NCBI GenBank assembly: GCA_035582835.1
Contig: JAYKAV010000433.1
Coordinates: 641,851-705,850, forward strand
Length of the DNA: 64,000 nucleotides
Reading direction: 5' to 3'
Source: Phoebastria nigripes
Lineage: Eukaryota > Chordata > Aves > Procellariiformes > Diomedeidae
The translations under genes were made by a program, and so were the position numbers. How positions within the stretch are numbered: position 1 is the stretch's first letter; every line of letters starts with the position of its first letter. Shown here piece after piece: positions 36,501-50,300 of this stretch. The notes beneath the pieces are model-generated. The model saw only the letters and a list, made by a program, of their open reading frames with translations, searched no databases and was not told where the DNA came from.

Positions 36501-39500
36501 TCCATATTTCATTATTTATTAACTAAGGCAGCTGAGTCACTCTCGCTGTGGGGTTTGCAGCGGCCGCGGCGGAGCTGTTGGCCGGGGCTGGTGGCAGGAG
36601 GTTGCTGTGGTTTGTAAAACTGCTCGGGCATCCCCAGTCGGGCGAGTGCTGTGGTTGCACCGGTCATGGTGCCATCGCAAGGGTTTTTAGCACCATAAGG
36701 ATATTCATCACTGCGTGAGCAGGAATGCTTCCAGCCCGTTGGGTGGCCGATCCCAAGCCCTGATGCATCTTCACTCTTGCTGTTTTGTTTTTGGTTGGTT
36801 GTTTGTTTTTTTTTTTTGAGGGGGGGGGTCCCCCAGTCTGAGCCTCTCTTACCCACTCTTTCTTTCAAACCCATCCTTTCATGCGTCTTCATCAGTAGCA
36901 GACCCCTTTTGAAGCTGTTCCTCTAGTATTATTCAGACTAGATTAGGAGGCTTAATTTCTACAAAGACATTTTTCAGGTATGAAAGATGTCTAGTGGTAC
37001 AGAGATACCTCCTCTTAAGAAAACAGGTCCTACAAGCTCCGGCAATACTTAGCTTAGTGAAGCTCTATTGCAAAAAGCATTTCCCAGCAAAGAAAAAAAA
37101 AAATTAATAATAGTTTTTATAAGCAGTATATGTACATACAGCACATCGAATCCACCAAAAGCAGTTTGGCTTTCCCGAGCAGAGGAATCCTTAACATTTA
37201 GCTCAACCCACTGAAGTTACTGCACTAAATGCATGAAGGCTCCCTTAACTGCACCCTTAACACTGACCTGCCGGTACAATATAACCAAATAGTTCAATGA
37301 CAGCTTATAATTGCAATCGTGGCATTTCCACAAAGAGGGAGTTATAGCGAAGACGTGCTTCGTAGCNCTCACACAGCGCAAAGCGCTCTTGGTGTCCTCC
37401 AAAGTCCTCGGGCATCCGTCTCCTGCAAGCCCNGGGTTTCTCCCAGCGAGCCGCTATCCGAGGAAGGGGAGCCTGTTCTCCAGAGAGAGCTCAGCCATTT
37501 TGGCTAAATGGATTTTTTTCTACCAACCATTAACGTTGTTTATGCAGCGCCTGAGGTCAGCTTCCCACCAGCTCACACAGAAGTCCTCCTCGTTGCTGCT
37601 TCATGAAACATTAAAAGCTGCGTTCGAACAAACTGTAACTTCAGGAGCGATAAAAAGAAAATCTCTCCCCAGAAGAAGAGTTGGCTCAAAGCAAAGCCCT
37701 TTCCCCAGCCTCATTAAAACTGCAATTGCTTTTCTTGCTACTACCTCAAGACCCTCTGGCACCTCCACATCCCTTCAGCCCCCATCCTCTTCCCCCACCG
37801 CTCNCGAAGGACGAAGCCAGCGGTGGCCGACCCCACACCAGAGAGATTCGTTTTTTTAAAAAGAAATGAGGTTAAAGAGCTGACAAAGATGAACTATTGC
37901 TTTTTCTGACAGCAGCAAGTTGGATGGCAGAAGGAGAGAGCTGATGCTACACGGAGAGACTTGCCACACCAACGTTAAAAATGCAGCTTGCGTAAAACGC
38001 GCTCAACGTCTCTTACACCTTAAGGAGAACAAAAACCGTGACATGCAAAAGGTACCACAGAGCAGCCTTCTAACAACGAGCCGTTTTACGCACCACCTTC
38101 TCTTTCCTCGTTGTTTCGCCTGGTGAATTTAGGGCTTGGGCACCACCTTGGGCACCATCACAGCCCCGGAGGCTCAGCCCTTGGCAGGGCTCACNCGGGG
38201 CTTGTGGATAATCATCTTTGAAACCCAACCTATCATTTGCAGACAAAACACCTATCCAGCATCACAGCATCCAAATACTCACCTTGGTTTTATAACCTAC
38301 GAAATAATATATAGAATAGCCTATTTTTATTCCTTGAACTTCTGCTGCTGCCTTGCAAAATGGACTTCCCCCAGCCCATGCTCCTCCCCACCCCTGCTGC
38401 CTCCGCCAAAGCTTAAAAGCCTGATTTCCAAAGAGCTAGGATAATTGTTTTGCTTAACTCAAATCATTTTGTTTAGCTCAAAGCTATGAGCCTGTGATGG
38501 TAAACCCTGAGGGCCAATACCGAAAACACTGCTGGTAACTCGGTAGGCGGCCATTTCCAGCGGGCACGTGGTCCGCACCCGCTATCAGACATTGCCACTT
38601 CTTCTATTGCTCAGCTCAGACCAGCTGAATCCCACTTTCTCCCCGCAACACAGAAAGGGCAGCGGGGAAATGCCCAGGATCTCGCTGGATCAGGCAAACT
38701 GAGGATCTCCACGTGGATGTTACCTCTCCAGGAACCGCTGGATCCTTTAGCAGTGGTGAATTATTGAAAGAGCCACAGCTGATTTATGAACGTACCTGTT
38801 TCCGCCTCATTACGTATTCCCCCGGTATCTCCTCCTCCTCAGCTCGCTGCAAGATGATTTTGAGAGCTCACATTTTTATTTCTTTAAGCATAGCAAGCTC
38901 TTGCTGCAGCAAATTAATGAAGATTTCTTAAATCCCAGTTTACTTTTCATTTCGTTAGTTTACCCTTCATTCAGCTCCCGTAGCAGATGGCAAGAAGCTC
39001 CTTAATTATGCTCCACAGTCACCACGTCCTCTCTCTGAGAAAAATCTGGCATTTGCCATACTTAATTCTACATTTTTCCCCAAGCTGGCGATGAGAGATG
39101 GGGTGCCTTGTGCCAGTCCCCAAAAACCTACGGCCACATCACCCAGAGCACTCCTGGCCCGGGGCTCTCCCGCAAGCCAAGGATGGAGCAGGGCTGGGAG
39201 ACTCCCCCTCCAGATCCCACCACCAATGCATCACTTTTACTGCCTTTTAAGATCCACCTTTTCGGGGGTGATCAATAAGACCCAGGCATTTACTGCAGCA
39301 GGGACGGGGTTGTCCTGCAGCCCTGCTGTCTCTGGCAGCAACGAACTTGGGGCGATCCTGCGGCAGTCGGGCGGATACCCCTCCATGGGGTCCTACGGCC
39401 GCGGGGTCCCAGGCAGGGGGTAATTGCTTCAGCCTCTGGTTTGCTTCAGCCAATGTACCGGCTGCTGATGAGCACAATCATGTTGACGACAGGCTAGCGG

Positions 39501-42500
39501 CACTGCAGCATGCAGGGTGACGGGCACTGATTTCAGAAAACGCGAGCGTTCTTTTATTGTCATAAAGGTACAAGCTGTGGCGAGCGGCTCTGTTGCTATA
39601 GGAACCCATCAACCCGGGGGAAAGCCAAACTGCTGGACCGATGCGGGTCCGTCGGAGGTGGCAGCGGGGGGCTCTTTCTGGTGACACCCCTCCTTGTCCA
39701 AGAATGGCACCGGGGCAACTTCAGGAGGCAAAACACAGCGGTGTGGAGGTCTTCCAGCGCTGCTCTCAGCCCTGGCCCAGTTACACGGCAATAACTACAC
39801 CACAGACCTTGTACTTCCACAGCCTGAGATATCCCCCTCCAAATTTCGGCCTCTCTGGCATAGGTGCTTGGCTCTGCACTTTCATATACCTGGTTGGAAA
39901 TAGCCTCAGCTCCGGGTGTCTAAACCTGTCCAGATGTGCTCTGGAGGTGCCTTCTTCTTCAGTTGGCCATAAAAAGACCGTGGAGAGCCCGTTCAGCTGT
40001 ACCCGTCTCTTACAATCACCTGAAATTCGGCGAAATCCATTCCCGTTCTGGGAGGGCTAGTCCCCGTTCCCCCGCAAACCTCCGGGCACAGCAGTGAGGA
40101 TGACCGAGGGTGGAGCAGGCATCTAAAACTAAGAGACGTCCCCACGGTGGAGACGCACGAGGGGCAGAGCCAGGATGAAGCTCAGCTCTCCAAAATCCAC
40201 TGTCTCTCTGCCCCAGGTCTCTGATGTCCATCCCTCTGCTCAGGCAGAGCCGTGTTGCCTCCCAGCATCAGCCCCAGCCTTCCCAGTTACCCCACCAACT
40301 TGCTGCAAATTGCTTTTAAGCCCCGCTCCTTGCACGCAAAGTTGCGGCATGAATAAGCCGATGTGGTTTTGGGGTATGTTTTTAGCAGATGTACAATACA
40401 ATGCTTATCTACTGAACACAAATAGGTCCAAGGGTGAATTTTAGGTGGGGGATGGCGACTCCTCGCTAGCTGCCCTTCAGCCGGCAACGTGCCAGTGTTT
40501 TCCTGTGAGCTCCAGTGCCAGAATGAAAGGAAACTGGAGCCACGTGATAAACGAGGTCAAAGCCTAATGGAAGAGATAAGGATGAAGTGGCCGACGGAGA
40601 AAAAGCCCTGCATCATCACGTATTCAACTGAAATTCACGAAACATAAAGCTGCTTTAAAGGAAAACCTTTAAAGAAAACCTGATGTTCCAGAAAATACAA
40701 AGACTTTGTGTGTCCAAAGCTCCGGTCCCACTGGTGGGATGTTTTCACACGGGTGAGAGCTTCGCTGCTGCAAACGTGGCACCATCCCCATCCCCCACAC
40801 ATCGCTCGCTGATACTGAGCCTGATCCTGCAAACACCCCCACGGACCAGGAGCCCCGAGAAGCCCCTGAGATTGCTAACATTTGTGAACGTTTTGCTCAG
40901 CGATGGATGCAACATCCCGCCTTACCGCGGTGCACGGGTTGGAAAAACCTCCAACTCCCCGCAGCGGAGTGTTTGGTTAATTGTAATAGATTGGGGAGAG
41001 ACAAGACCAGGTCAAAACTTGGGGTGCGGAGCCCCGCTGCCACGCGGACCTCAGATCTGAGACTAAAATCTGGATGAAAATTTGGCAGCTCTGCCAATTC
41101 CCACTGCTGACCAAAAAAAATATAATCCAGCTGCCAATATCCCTCCTAACCTCTGGTGTGCCTGAAATTAGGAAATCAATGGGACGGAGGGATGCACTTA
41201 ATAAAAATGATGGAAATCTGGGCAGGTGGACTCGAGCACGTGATGCCACAAACCGGGCGAGGTGCCTGGACACAGCCCACAGTCCCGGTGCATTTTTGGG
41301 CTGCGAAGCTCCGATGAAACCACCCTCCGGACTGGCCTTAGCGGGTGGAGATACCCCCGGGGCGCACAGGGCTGGTAACACACGCAGCGATCCTGGCGCA
41401 GAGCAGAGGCAACGCTTATGGTCCTGTCCTGATACACACAGACGAGGAAAAAAAGCATCTAGCCCCAAAACTTGCCAAAATTCAGCTTGTTTGCTTGCAT
41501 CTAGCCCCAAGCAGGCCAAATTTAAACCAAAAGATGAATGAGATGGATGCAAGAGCAGCATAGACGTGACAGGCGGTGGGGTCAGCTCAACAGCAAGCCC
41601 AGCGCTGGTAATATTTTCTTAAATGGCCTAAAAAAGCAGGATTTGAAAGAGAAACGTGATTGATAGCAGCATGAGAGAACCAGGTGATGGGGACATCAGC
41701 ATTTTGGTAGGGGGACGAAAGGTCGCTGCAGGGCTCTGAAGGGAAAGTCTGCATTTGCTGCCAGCGTGTACGCGATGCTGATAAAGGTCCAAAGTTTTGG
41801 ACTAAGATCCTTGCAGTTCTATATCCCAAAAACCATGGCAAAAAAGGGTATTGCAGTAATCACGCCGGGTTGCAACAAGAGCCTGGACAAAGCTTGATCT
41901 GGTAAAAGGAGGAATTTTTAAGATTTACCCTCAAACTCAGCCAAGGGCACAGCCTGGCCCTTCTTACCCCAGCAGGGATCATCACCCTCCGGGGCCACCC
42001 CGAGCCCGAGGCAACGCCGGGAGATAGCTGGGCAGGTTTATTGATGCTCCTTCCTCCCGTATTAACAAGAAATCTTCATTTATACGCTTGCCGCAGGGAG
42101 TTTTCAGGCTGCCAGCTCCTTCCTTTCACCGAAGACAACACAGTTTCTGGGTCTCCATAATTATTTACACGTGGGCTGTATTTATTGGCAATTAAATGGT
42201 TCAGCGGCTCCGAGACATTAGTCTCCTCTAAACATGTTGTCTGCCAGATTGCTTCCTGCCAGCAATCCCTGCGGGCTGGGAAATTTTGCCGAGCCCTCCG
42301 GGGCTGCGCGTGTATCGGAGGGAGCAGCTGGCAGAGCCCCCCCGCCGAGGCGGCCGCGCTCCGCTCTCCCTCGGAAAAAATAATGCTATAACACAGCCTC
42401 ACGTTCGGCAGTTTGGAGCCAACGGGAGGGGATCGTGTTTGCTTTAAACACATTTGTAGCCAGGCGGATCCGAGCCCTGGGAGATCAGAGAGGTTGCAGG

Positions 42501-42539
42501 GATGCTGTGTGCAGCATCCATGGGAAACGGCCCAGGAAA
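24600..42539. other. Gene-poor intergenic region (left part)
   Basis: About 18 kb with no exon I can support. Composition alternates between GC-rich patches (25.0-25.5, 26.3-26.5, 39.1-39.4, 40.9-41.4 kb) and AT-rich stretches. A run of 18 A at 26901-26918 follows short repeated ACTACAAATAA units, resembling a retroposon tail, but no body is recognisable upstream. A T-run followed by a G-run lies near 36805-36830. AT-rich, homeobox-motif-rich stretches at 29.30-29.53, 30.30-30.75 and 31.20-31.68 kb could be conserved regulatory elements. Single Ns are scattered throughout. Confidence 0.6.
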
Positions 42540-43520
42540 AATGCACCGACCTGGGAAAACATGCAGCANCTCAGCAAAACTTGCAGTGGGAAGGTAAAAA
42601 AACCTGCAGCAATCTGGTAAAATGCNCGGAGACCCTAGAAAAATCTGCAGTGGTCCTGCTAAAACATGCAGCAAACCTGGCAAAGCGTGCAGTGGGCTGG
42701 TAACACCTGAAGCAAGCCCAGTAACATGCAGCAAACGCTCAGTGGCTCTGGCAAGGCATACAATAACCCTGGGTAAAATATGCAGCAGCCCCAGCAAAAT
42801 AGGCACTGATCCCAGTAAAACATGCAGCAGCTTGGTAAAACANGCTGTGGCTTTTGCAAAACATGCAATAACTCTGATAAAACATGTGGCAGCCCCAGCA
42901 AAATACGCAGTGGTCCCAGTAAAACACGCAGCAACCCGGTAAAACACAAAGCAATCCCAGTAAAACATGCAAGGGCCCTGGTAAAGCATGTAGCAGCTCT
43001 GGCAAGACATGCCATAACCCTGACAAAACATGCAGCAGCCCCAGCAAAATACGCAGTGGTCCCAGCAAGACGTGCAGCAGCCTGGTAAAACACACGGTGA
43101 CCTGGTAAAACACAAAGCAACCCCAGTAAAACACACNACAGCCCTAGGAAAACATGAACCGACCCGGAAAAACATGCAGCAACTCTGGCAAGACATGCGA
43201 TAGCCCTGATAAAACACGCAGCAGCCCCAGGAAAATAGGCAGCAACCTGGTAAAACACGCAGCAGCCCCGGTAAAACATGCAATGCTTTTGATAGAACAT
43301 GCAGCAACTGTGGCAAAACATGCAATAGCCCTGATAAAACATACAGCAGCCCCAGAAAAACACGCCGTGACCCTGGCGAAGCACGCGACGACCTGGCAAA
43401 ACATGCGACGACCTGGCAAAACATGCGACGACCTGGCAAAACACGCAGCAGCGCTCGCAACGACCCGGTAAAATACGCCGTGACGCTGGTAAGACACGCA
43501 ACGACTGCACAAAACTCGCA
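42540..43520. repeat. Degenerate 20-21-bp minisatellite, about 45 copies
   Basis: Units follow the pattern CCYGGTAAAACAYGCAGCAG, with spacing mostly 20-21 bp. Divergence is high at the left end. At the right end exact 20-bp copies of acctggcaaaacatgcgacg stand at 43391-43410 and 43411-43430, with a partial third copy. Because the period is close to a multiple of three, several frames stay open on both strands. The longest is a 372-codon minus-strand frame (43562-42444) whose translation is a heptad-like Cys/Phe/Leu-rich repeat. I treat these frames as by-products of the repeat. Confidence 0.92.
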
Positions 43521-43639
43521 GCAGCCAGGGCCGGGCGTTTTCGGTAGCAGGACCCATCGCACGCGAGGTGTTCATGCGACCGGCAACGCGGCGCTTCCCG
43601 CCTTCACCATCGCCTGAAAAACACCCGAGATAAAAACCA

Positions 43640-44060
43640 GAAAACGGCAGGCTGGGGGAGGCACTCATGACCCACAGCATCACCGGGGGGGGCGGCAGCC
43701 GGGTGTTTCCGAGCAGACAGCGGCCTTAAAATACCCCCCGTTTCCTCTCCCGCTTCCCGTGCAAGCTGTATCCGAGGGCTGGCCCTGCTGCCGCTCTTCC
43801 CGACGGCGGTTTCTGCAGCATGGGGTGAGGCTCCCGCTCGCCATCTCCCCGGCCCAACCTCCCTCCCGCCGGCCCCGCCGCCTTCGACGGGCGGCCAGGC
43901 GGCACCACCAAGCATCAGCCCTGGAGAGGGGACGGGCGATGGGACGGGAGAGAGGCAGCCCAAAGGCTGCAGAGAGACAGGGACCCGCGGAGGGTGTGGG
44001 ATCGCCGAGAAATGGTGGGGCTGAGCTTAGATCCGGCAAAAAGCAACAATTCACATCAAG
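43640..44060. promoter_or_regulatory. CpG-rich block without an assigned gene
   Basis: About 400 bp rich in CpG directly to the right of the minisatellite. It contains a GGGGGG run and several GGGACGGG motifs. No gene start can be tied to it. It could be an orphan promoter, or simply GC-rich sequence next to a recombining repeat. Confidence 0.35.
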
Positions 44061-44159
44061 CCAGTTGCAAAATGGCTTCAGGGTGAAGAACTTCGTATTG
44101 TGGAGCAGGAGGGGAGGTTTGGCCTCCAGCAGTGAGTGAGACGATTTTTGCTGGTTAAA

Positions 44160-44380
44160 AAAAAAAAAAAANNNNNNNNNNNNNNNNNNNNNNNNNNNNN
44201 NNNNNNNNNNNNNNNNNNNNNNNNNNNNNNNNNNNNNNNNNNNNNNNNNNNNNNNNNNNNNNNNNNNNNNNNNNNNNNNNNNNNNNNNNNNNNNNNNNNN
44301 NNNNNNNNNNNNAAGAAAAAAAAGAAGAAAAAAAAGAAGAAAAAAAAGAAGAAAAAGAAAAAAAGAAGAAAAAAAAAGAC
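44160..44380. repeat. Purine-rich microsatellite with assembly gap
   Basis: An A-run enters a 141-base N gap (44172-44312) and leaves as AAGAAAAA-type repeats to about 44378. One strand is wholly purine. The gap is almost certainly a collapsed or unsequenced part of the same repeat. Confidence 0.9.
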
Positions 44381-47300
44381 AGTAAGTTCGACTGTAATTT
44401 CAGAGTTTGGGAGGCTGCTCTGCTCTCTAAGAGCTGCTGCAACAGCTCGGCTGCAGGAGTTACACCAGCACAAAGCCCATGAAAAAGCCGCTCGGTGCCA
44501 AATTTCCAGGCTGAGAAGGGCTTCTCGCTGCGTGACTCAAAGGGGGAATGTCGCGCCCCGTCGCAGGAGCGTCCCAGCCCAGCGCGGGGACAGGAGAGAC
44601 GTGAAAGCACAGGATGGGGCCGCGGGGACCACACTGCATCTCCGCCAAGGCAGCTGCTAGAGGGAACAGCGGGCGCCCAAAACCACTCCAGAAGCTGCTG
44701 GCAGCCATTAAAATGAGATGCAGGGCTGGTTCTCGCTATTGCAAAACCTCTTTTTTTTTAATTATTATTTTAAGGAATTGTCTGAAGTTTCCGAGATCAC
44801 GGTGGATTCCTGCAGAGCTGCTTTGGGGCAGCATCCGGCGCGGTGCTGAGCGCCCGGGGCGGACGCGGTGCTTTGCAGAGACTTTGTGCCTTTGCAGCAT
44901 CNTCCCGTGAGCGCCGGGAATTTGCTGCCAAAGCCAGTCCCAGCTCCCGCCTGGCTCCGTGGAGCCGGGACGGCAGCCGCCCGGCAGCGCCGCCGCTCTT
45001 TATGAACGTGCAGCAGGGAAGAGCAACGAAAACCTGCCCTCCCGCCCGGCGGGAAGGGGGCTTTGCAATAAACCAGATGTTTTCGCTGCTGCCCCGAACA
45101 TCCCCACCTCCTCGCCATCAACGGTTGCCCGCTCGGTACGGCGCGAGCTTCGTTAAAAGCCTCACGGACCCAAAATGCCTCCCAGCCCCTGCGATCATAC
45201 AGAACAACTTTATTCTCCCCAAAGGCCGCTGCTAGCGGGGCTCTAATCAGCTTAAGACCCACTTGGACTTGCTAACGAGCGCTGGGAAGCGGGACGGAGG
45301 CGGTGGGACAAGCGAGGAGCGTGGGGATCCAGATATTTAAGTGCATTTATTATGTTTTCAAGTTTTAAATGTCAAGCTTTCGCCGTTTTCCTCCCACCTG
45401 GTCCTTTCCCCGGCTTAGCTGCTGTTTTGCAAAGGAGCCTGAATTGCCTCAATTCTGCTCCGTTGCTGTCAGAAAAGCAGAGCCCGTACCCAGCCATGCT
45501 ATTCAGCTATTTATCCTTTACTCCTCACTATTATTCAGGCGTCTTAAAAGTCTGTTAAACAGCCGCAGCTTCAGCAGGCTTGGTATCATGCACCTGTGTT
45601 GGCTGGTTTAAGCATCCCTATTTTCCTCCTCACCTGATGCTCCCCAACAGAGACACAGCAATAAACGCGATTTTGCTGGTTACTGTGAGCGTATTTCCAA
45701 GCCGCCAATGCCTACGTGTTGGACGGGGAGGGGGAATACACCCCCAGTGCTTTTAGGAGAGCAGAAAGATGCGTTTAAGCCCCAAAGCGTCCTCTTGTTT
45801 CCCATTTCTTTCATTGCCCAAGCTCCCATCAGCAAATACCACTTACCAAAGCGGTCCAGCGCAGCCGCGATGCTGCACGGCTCCCGAGAGCCGCTGAAAG
45901 GTGCAGTTCCCCACGCCGGTCACCGGTCCTCGCCGAAGAGCTCTGCGGCTGGTGGATAAACCCCGCCGGTGCTTTGTTTTTAGTCTCTCGTAGCACAGCA
46001 CGGTTTCCGCGGCTCCTGTTGGCGTTTCAGAGCGCATTTAATTTAATTTAAAGCACGCATTTAATCAGACGCAAATAGCTCTGAGCCTTGTTTTGCTTTA
46101 TTTGTCAGATACTTTTTCTGGTATCTGCATTAACTTTTTTGTTTTCCTGATTAGACCGCAGTCAAAACGCACACATAAATGCTGGGTGTCATAACGCCGT
46201 GGCTTCCCACGGCCTCGCTGGAACAGACCTGATTTACAGCCGAAATAACCCAGGCCACCTTAAATTTCTGCTAATGCTCTGGCAAAACTATTTGTGCAAA
46301 CTTTGGGTGCTGCCCCAGCTTTGCAGAGCTGCCCTTTCAGCTCCCGTCAGAGACAAGCTCTGCAGACCCGGCTTGCAGTTTAAGGGCAAATAGAGATTTT
46401 TTGGCTCGTGCATCACCAAAGCGACGGCGCAGGCAGCGCTCGCCAGCGGCCGATGATGAAGCATAAAAATCCAACAGCAACGGACGTGCTGGATGCTGGG
46501 ATCGATCTGCAATGATTTATGGGCTTTATTTTCGGGAGAAAGGCAGGGTCTGGGAGCCCGCAGGGAGCTCTCGGGCTGGTTCAGCCAAGCCCTTGGCAGG
46601 AGTTACCCTGCGCTGAGCCGCGCGGCCGTTCACACCAGAGACGGATATCTCCGTGTTGCAACCCTGGGCCGCAGCACTGAAGCATGCAAAGCATCTTCAC
46701 CGAGCAGAGCCACAGCCGAGCGCCCTGAGGGCTCTGCCCTCCTGCCCACATTGCAACGAGAAAGGGGGGGGGGGAAGAGCCGTTTGGTGCAGCAAAACAC
46801 CCCGGCTGCGGGCACTCACCCGGGCTGCAATCTCACCGGGAGCCTCAAAAGTATTACAGCTCTTTTCCCACGGTTGCTTCTCTATTATTCTTTTTAACAG
46901 CCTGTGACGCCATCGGTGCATACTGAAGTCATTTGCTGAATGGGGCTCTAATATAAAGCATGCACTGGCAGCGCCGAGGAAGTTTGGAGGGATGGAAAAA
47001 ATCACCCTCCTGCCTATTCTTATAACGTGCGCTAAGGAGATGGGAAAATCCAGGAGTTAAGGAGGTCGGCAGAGCCTCTCCCACCCTTCACGTGGGATTG
47101 CCCCTATTGCACTATTAAATGCCCCGGGCAGGAATGCTGGGCACCCCTGGGTGCCGGGGATGCGATGCCAGAGTCCCCCGAGGAACCCATTTGCTTTTTT
47201 CGCATACAACGCAGAGAAAAGCTGGGAGCAGCCGGCCAGCCGCAGGATGCTGATGGAAAAGCACAGGAAAGCAGATTTTCAACACGATGCTGTTCTCCCT

Positions 47301-50300
47301 TTCCTCCCTCCAGTTATATAGGGATATTTTCTTTTCTTTAACCGCTTCATCAGTCTGTCTTCGAGAGGAAGCTGTGGCAACGTGTCCTACTTCACCGTAG
47401 CTGATGATAACTCCTGCTGGGAGGTGTAGGGCGATGGTAATTCCCACCGAGGGAGAGCAGACCGTGCTTTGGGTTGGAGCCATGCCCAGAGACCCCGACA
47501 CGACGATCGTTTCGTTCTGCAAAACTGGGACTCCGTTCAGGTCGTAAAAATGACATCTTTGCTCTCAAATCTCTTCCATGTGTGCGCTGGGATCGTATCT
47601 GCTGAAATGAGAAAAAGTTGGTCTTTTCCACAGGCGAATCCGACACCCTGCGTTTTCATCACAGCCGGGGCCCTGATTCCTGTTCCCCCTCCACCTTCAG
47701 GAAACACGTCCCAGGGGATGTAAGAGCCTTTTTCCATCCTTGATCCCCACAAGGCCATGGAAAGATGTGATCCCTCCAACTAAACGTCACAGCTAGAGTT
47801 GTCCCTCAAAGCCACATCCCCACAGATAGGTTTTTGGGCTGCCTTGCGATTACCTGCAGCAAAGCCAAACCCTCCAATTCCTTGTGTGGGGGGTTATGAG
47901 GGATCAGGGGCACCAGTCAGTATCTTTCCCCCCGTGCTAATGTCGCACATTTGAGAGCTGATGTAGTAAAATGATCCATAAGCACGCTACTAATCCCAGA
48001 GCCACCCGACCCTTCTCTTTGCGTGTTGGCAAGGGCACATTCCCAGTTTTCCAAGTTGCCATAACCTGATGCTTGCAGTTAATTTAGCCTTCATGCAAAT
48101 GTGCTGGTTCTGAATGACGAAAGTCATCAGATCACGCACTTCTCCAAGATCTGGTCTGGGAGCTGCACGTCACCGCCTGATCCCAAATTTACACCTCACT
48201 TGAAACCAGGACTATAATTTCTTACCCAATGCCAACCTGGGGAAGACCGAGCTCCCTCTAAGTTACACAATCCTAAAATCCAGAATTCTTTCACCTTGAC
48301 TCCAAATCCCTACAAATATACGGGTAAATGCTGCCGTGAATGGGAAGCCCACGTCTGGCACCCTTGGACCCACAGCCTATCATCCAGTTTTCTGACCATC
48401 CAGTGGTTGCTCTTGGAAATCCTAGCACTTGAACTGATTTTAGCATGTGTGATTTTCTTGGAAAGTTGCTCCCAGAGACAAGATATATATTTGGTTTCCT
48501 CTGTTGAGCTCATTGCCTATTTTTAAGCATTGCACTGATGCAATGAGAAAGCAAGGTCAACACCTCATGGCTTGGTCTACTGCCAAACTCAATGGGTGGA
48601 CACCGAACAACGGCAGGCAAGAGTTTTAGCCATGAATCTGTCCTCATTTTCCAATTTCTCAAAGAATGGGAGTATTGCTGGACAGATTTTTCATCAACCT
48701 GAAGAGGGCTGCTTTTGAATAACTCAACTGATTCAAATTCAGAATGTATTCTGATTCCTATACAGAGGAATAAATCTGCACACAGGGCAACTCTGCTTAA
48801 TTTGGTGGCACTAGCGCTGGAGAAAGAGCAGATGAGGTTCATAGAAGCCCTTTCCATCCAGCTGATATTTCCAGTTTCTCCATTTGTGGCTCTTTTGAGC
48901 CAAAGGACAAATTGCCAAGAATAAGGGTACCTGAGGAAAATCGCGTGGAGGCACGTGGGCTCCCACAGAAGTTGCGTGACCAACAAGGTGTCCCCTCCTC
49001 CTTCCCGCTGGCTCTGGGCCTGAAGATATTTTGCTCACGATGCAACTTCCATTATTTCCATAGCAACCATCTTTTGTCAGGTCTCAAGACTGGAGATTTT
49101 TAACAACTCCATTTGCCAATTCAAGCCCCAGAAGGAAGTGGGCTGCAAAAGGAGAAAGCTCTCATTCAAATGCAAAATAGCTGCAATAATAGCTGAGGGG
49201 TGCGGGGGGGGCCCATCGCTTGGGCACGTTGCTTTTCATCCAACCGTTCCTCCTTTTCTTGGTTTACGCCGTGTGAAAGAGCCTCATCCAGTGACACTTT
49301 TGACACTGGAAGCCACGACGTGCGTTGGGGCACTCAGACAATGCCAAGCCCAGCTGGCATGGGCCTGAATGAGACTTCCCTCTCCTTAATGAGAAGATAT
49401 TTCTTTGCTTCAATGGGAGCTTTGATCTGGTTCTGTCAAAACCTCCCTGGGGGCTCTTGGGAATGTGCTTGACGCCTCCTAGCCCCCAGCCCCTTCCTAG
49501 GCCAAAGAGGTCCTCTGCCCTCTGTCCCCTTCTCGCAAGAAGCATCAGCTTCCATCATGTTGTATCTCAGCTCTCGACAAGCCTAAAATTAATGTCCGAA
49601 ACGCGCTACGAAGCGGCTTGTGTATCATCACACCGGGAAAAGATGCCCAAGATGCCAGTGCTGAGCACTTGGTGCAGCAAAACCCCAGCCCGAGGGGACG
49701 GGGCTCATCGCTTCTGCCCATCTACCAGGGCACGGGGCTGTTACTGCTGCAAAATGATAAATACCTTGTGCAGGTTTGCCGTCCTGCCTTCCCTAGCTCC
49801 TTGCTGGGTTAGAGGGACACCAGCTCATACCTGGCTCGTTTGCAAATCGGAGCCATGGAAGTCTTACAAGCCCCTCCAAAATCTCAGCCTAGAGGATCCA
49901 TTGGCCTCATCCCTAATTTTTGCCCCAGAGGTCTCACCCAAAACAGCTTCGCCCTGCTTCCTAGGGTAAGAAAGACNGGTATTTCTTCTCCCAGAAGACA
50001 ACTAACTACATCAAAGTCAACCTCCTGCCAAATAATTTGGCTGCTCATTAGAAAAAGTAGCAAACTAACTAAGAAGCATTTCGTGCTTGTGCATTCACTT
50101 TTTTTTTTTTACCACTTACTTTTGCAACAGCCTAGAGCCAGCAGCAGCCCTTTGTGCCCACCTCTTTCCATCGAAGCCCTTTTCCTGCCATGTCCCAACA
50201 CAAATCAGTACAGAACTGGGACCGGAGACAACCTCGATGGCAATGGGGGGGCAAGGAAGCGGGGCTGGCAGCTGGAAACGCAGCCTTTCCAGGGCATCCC

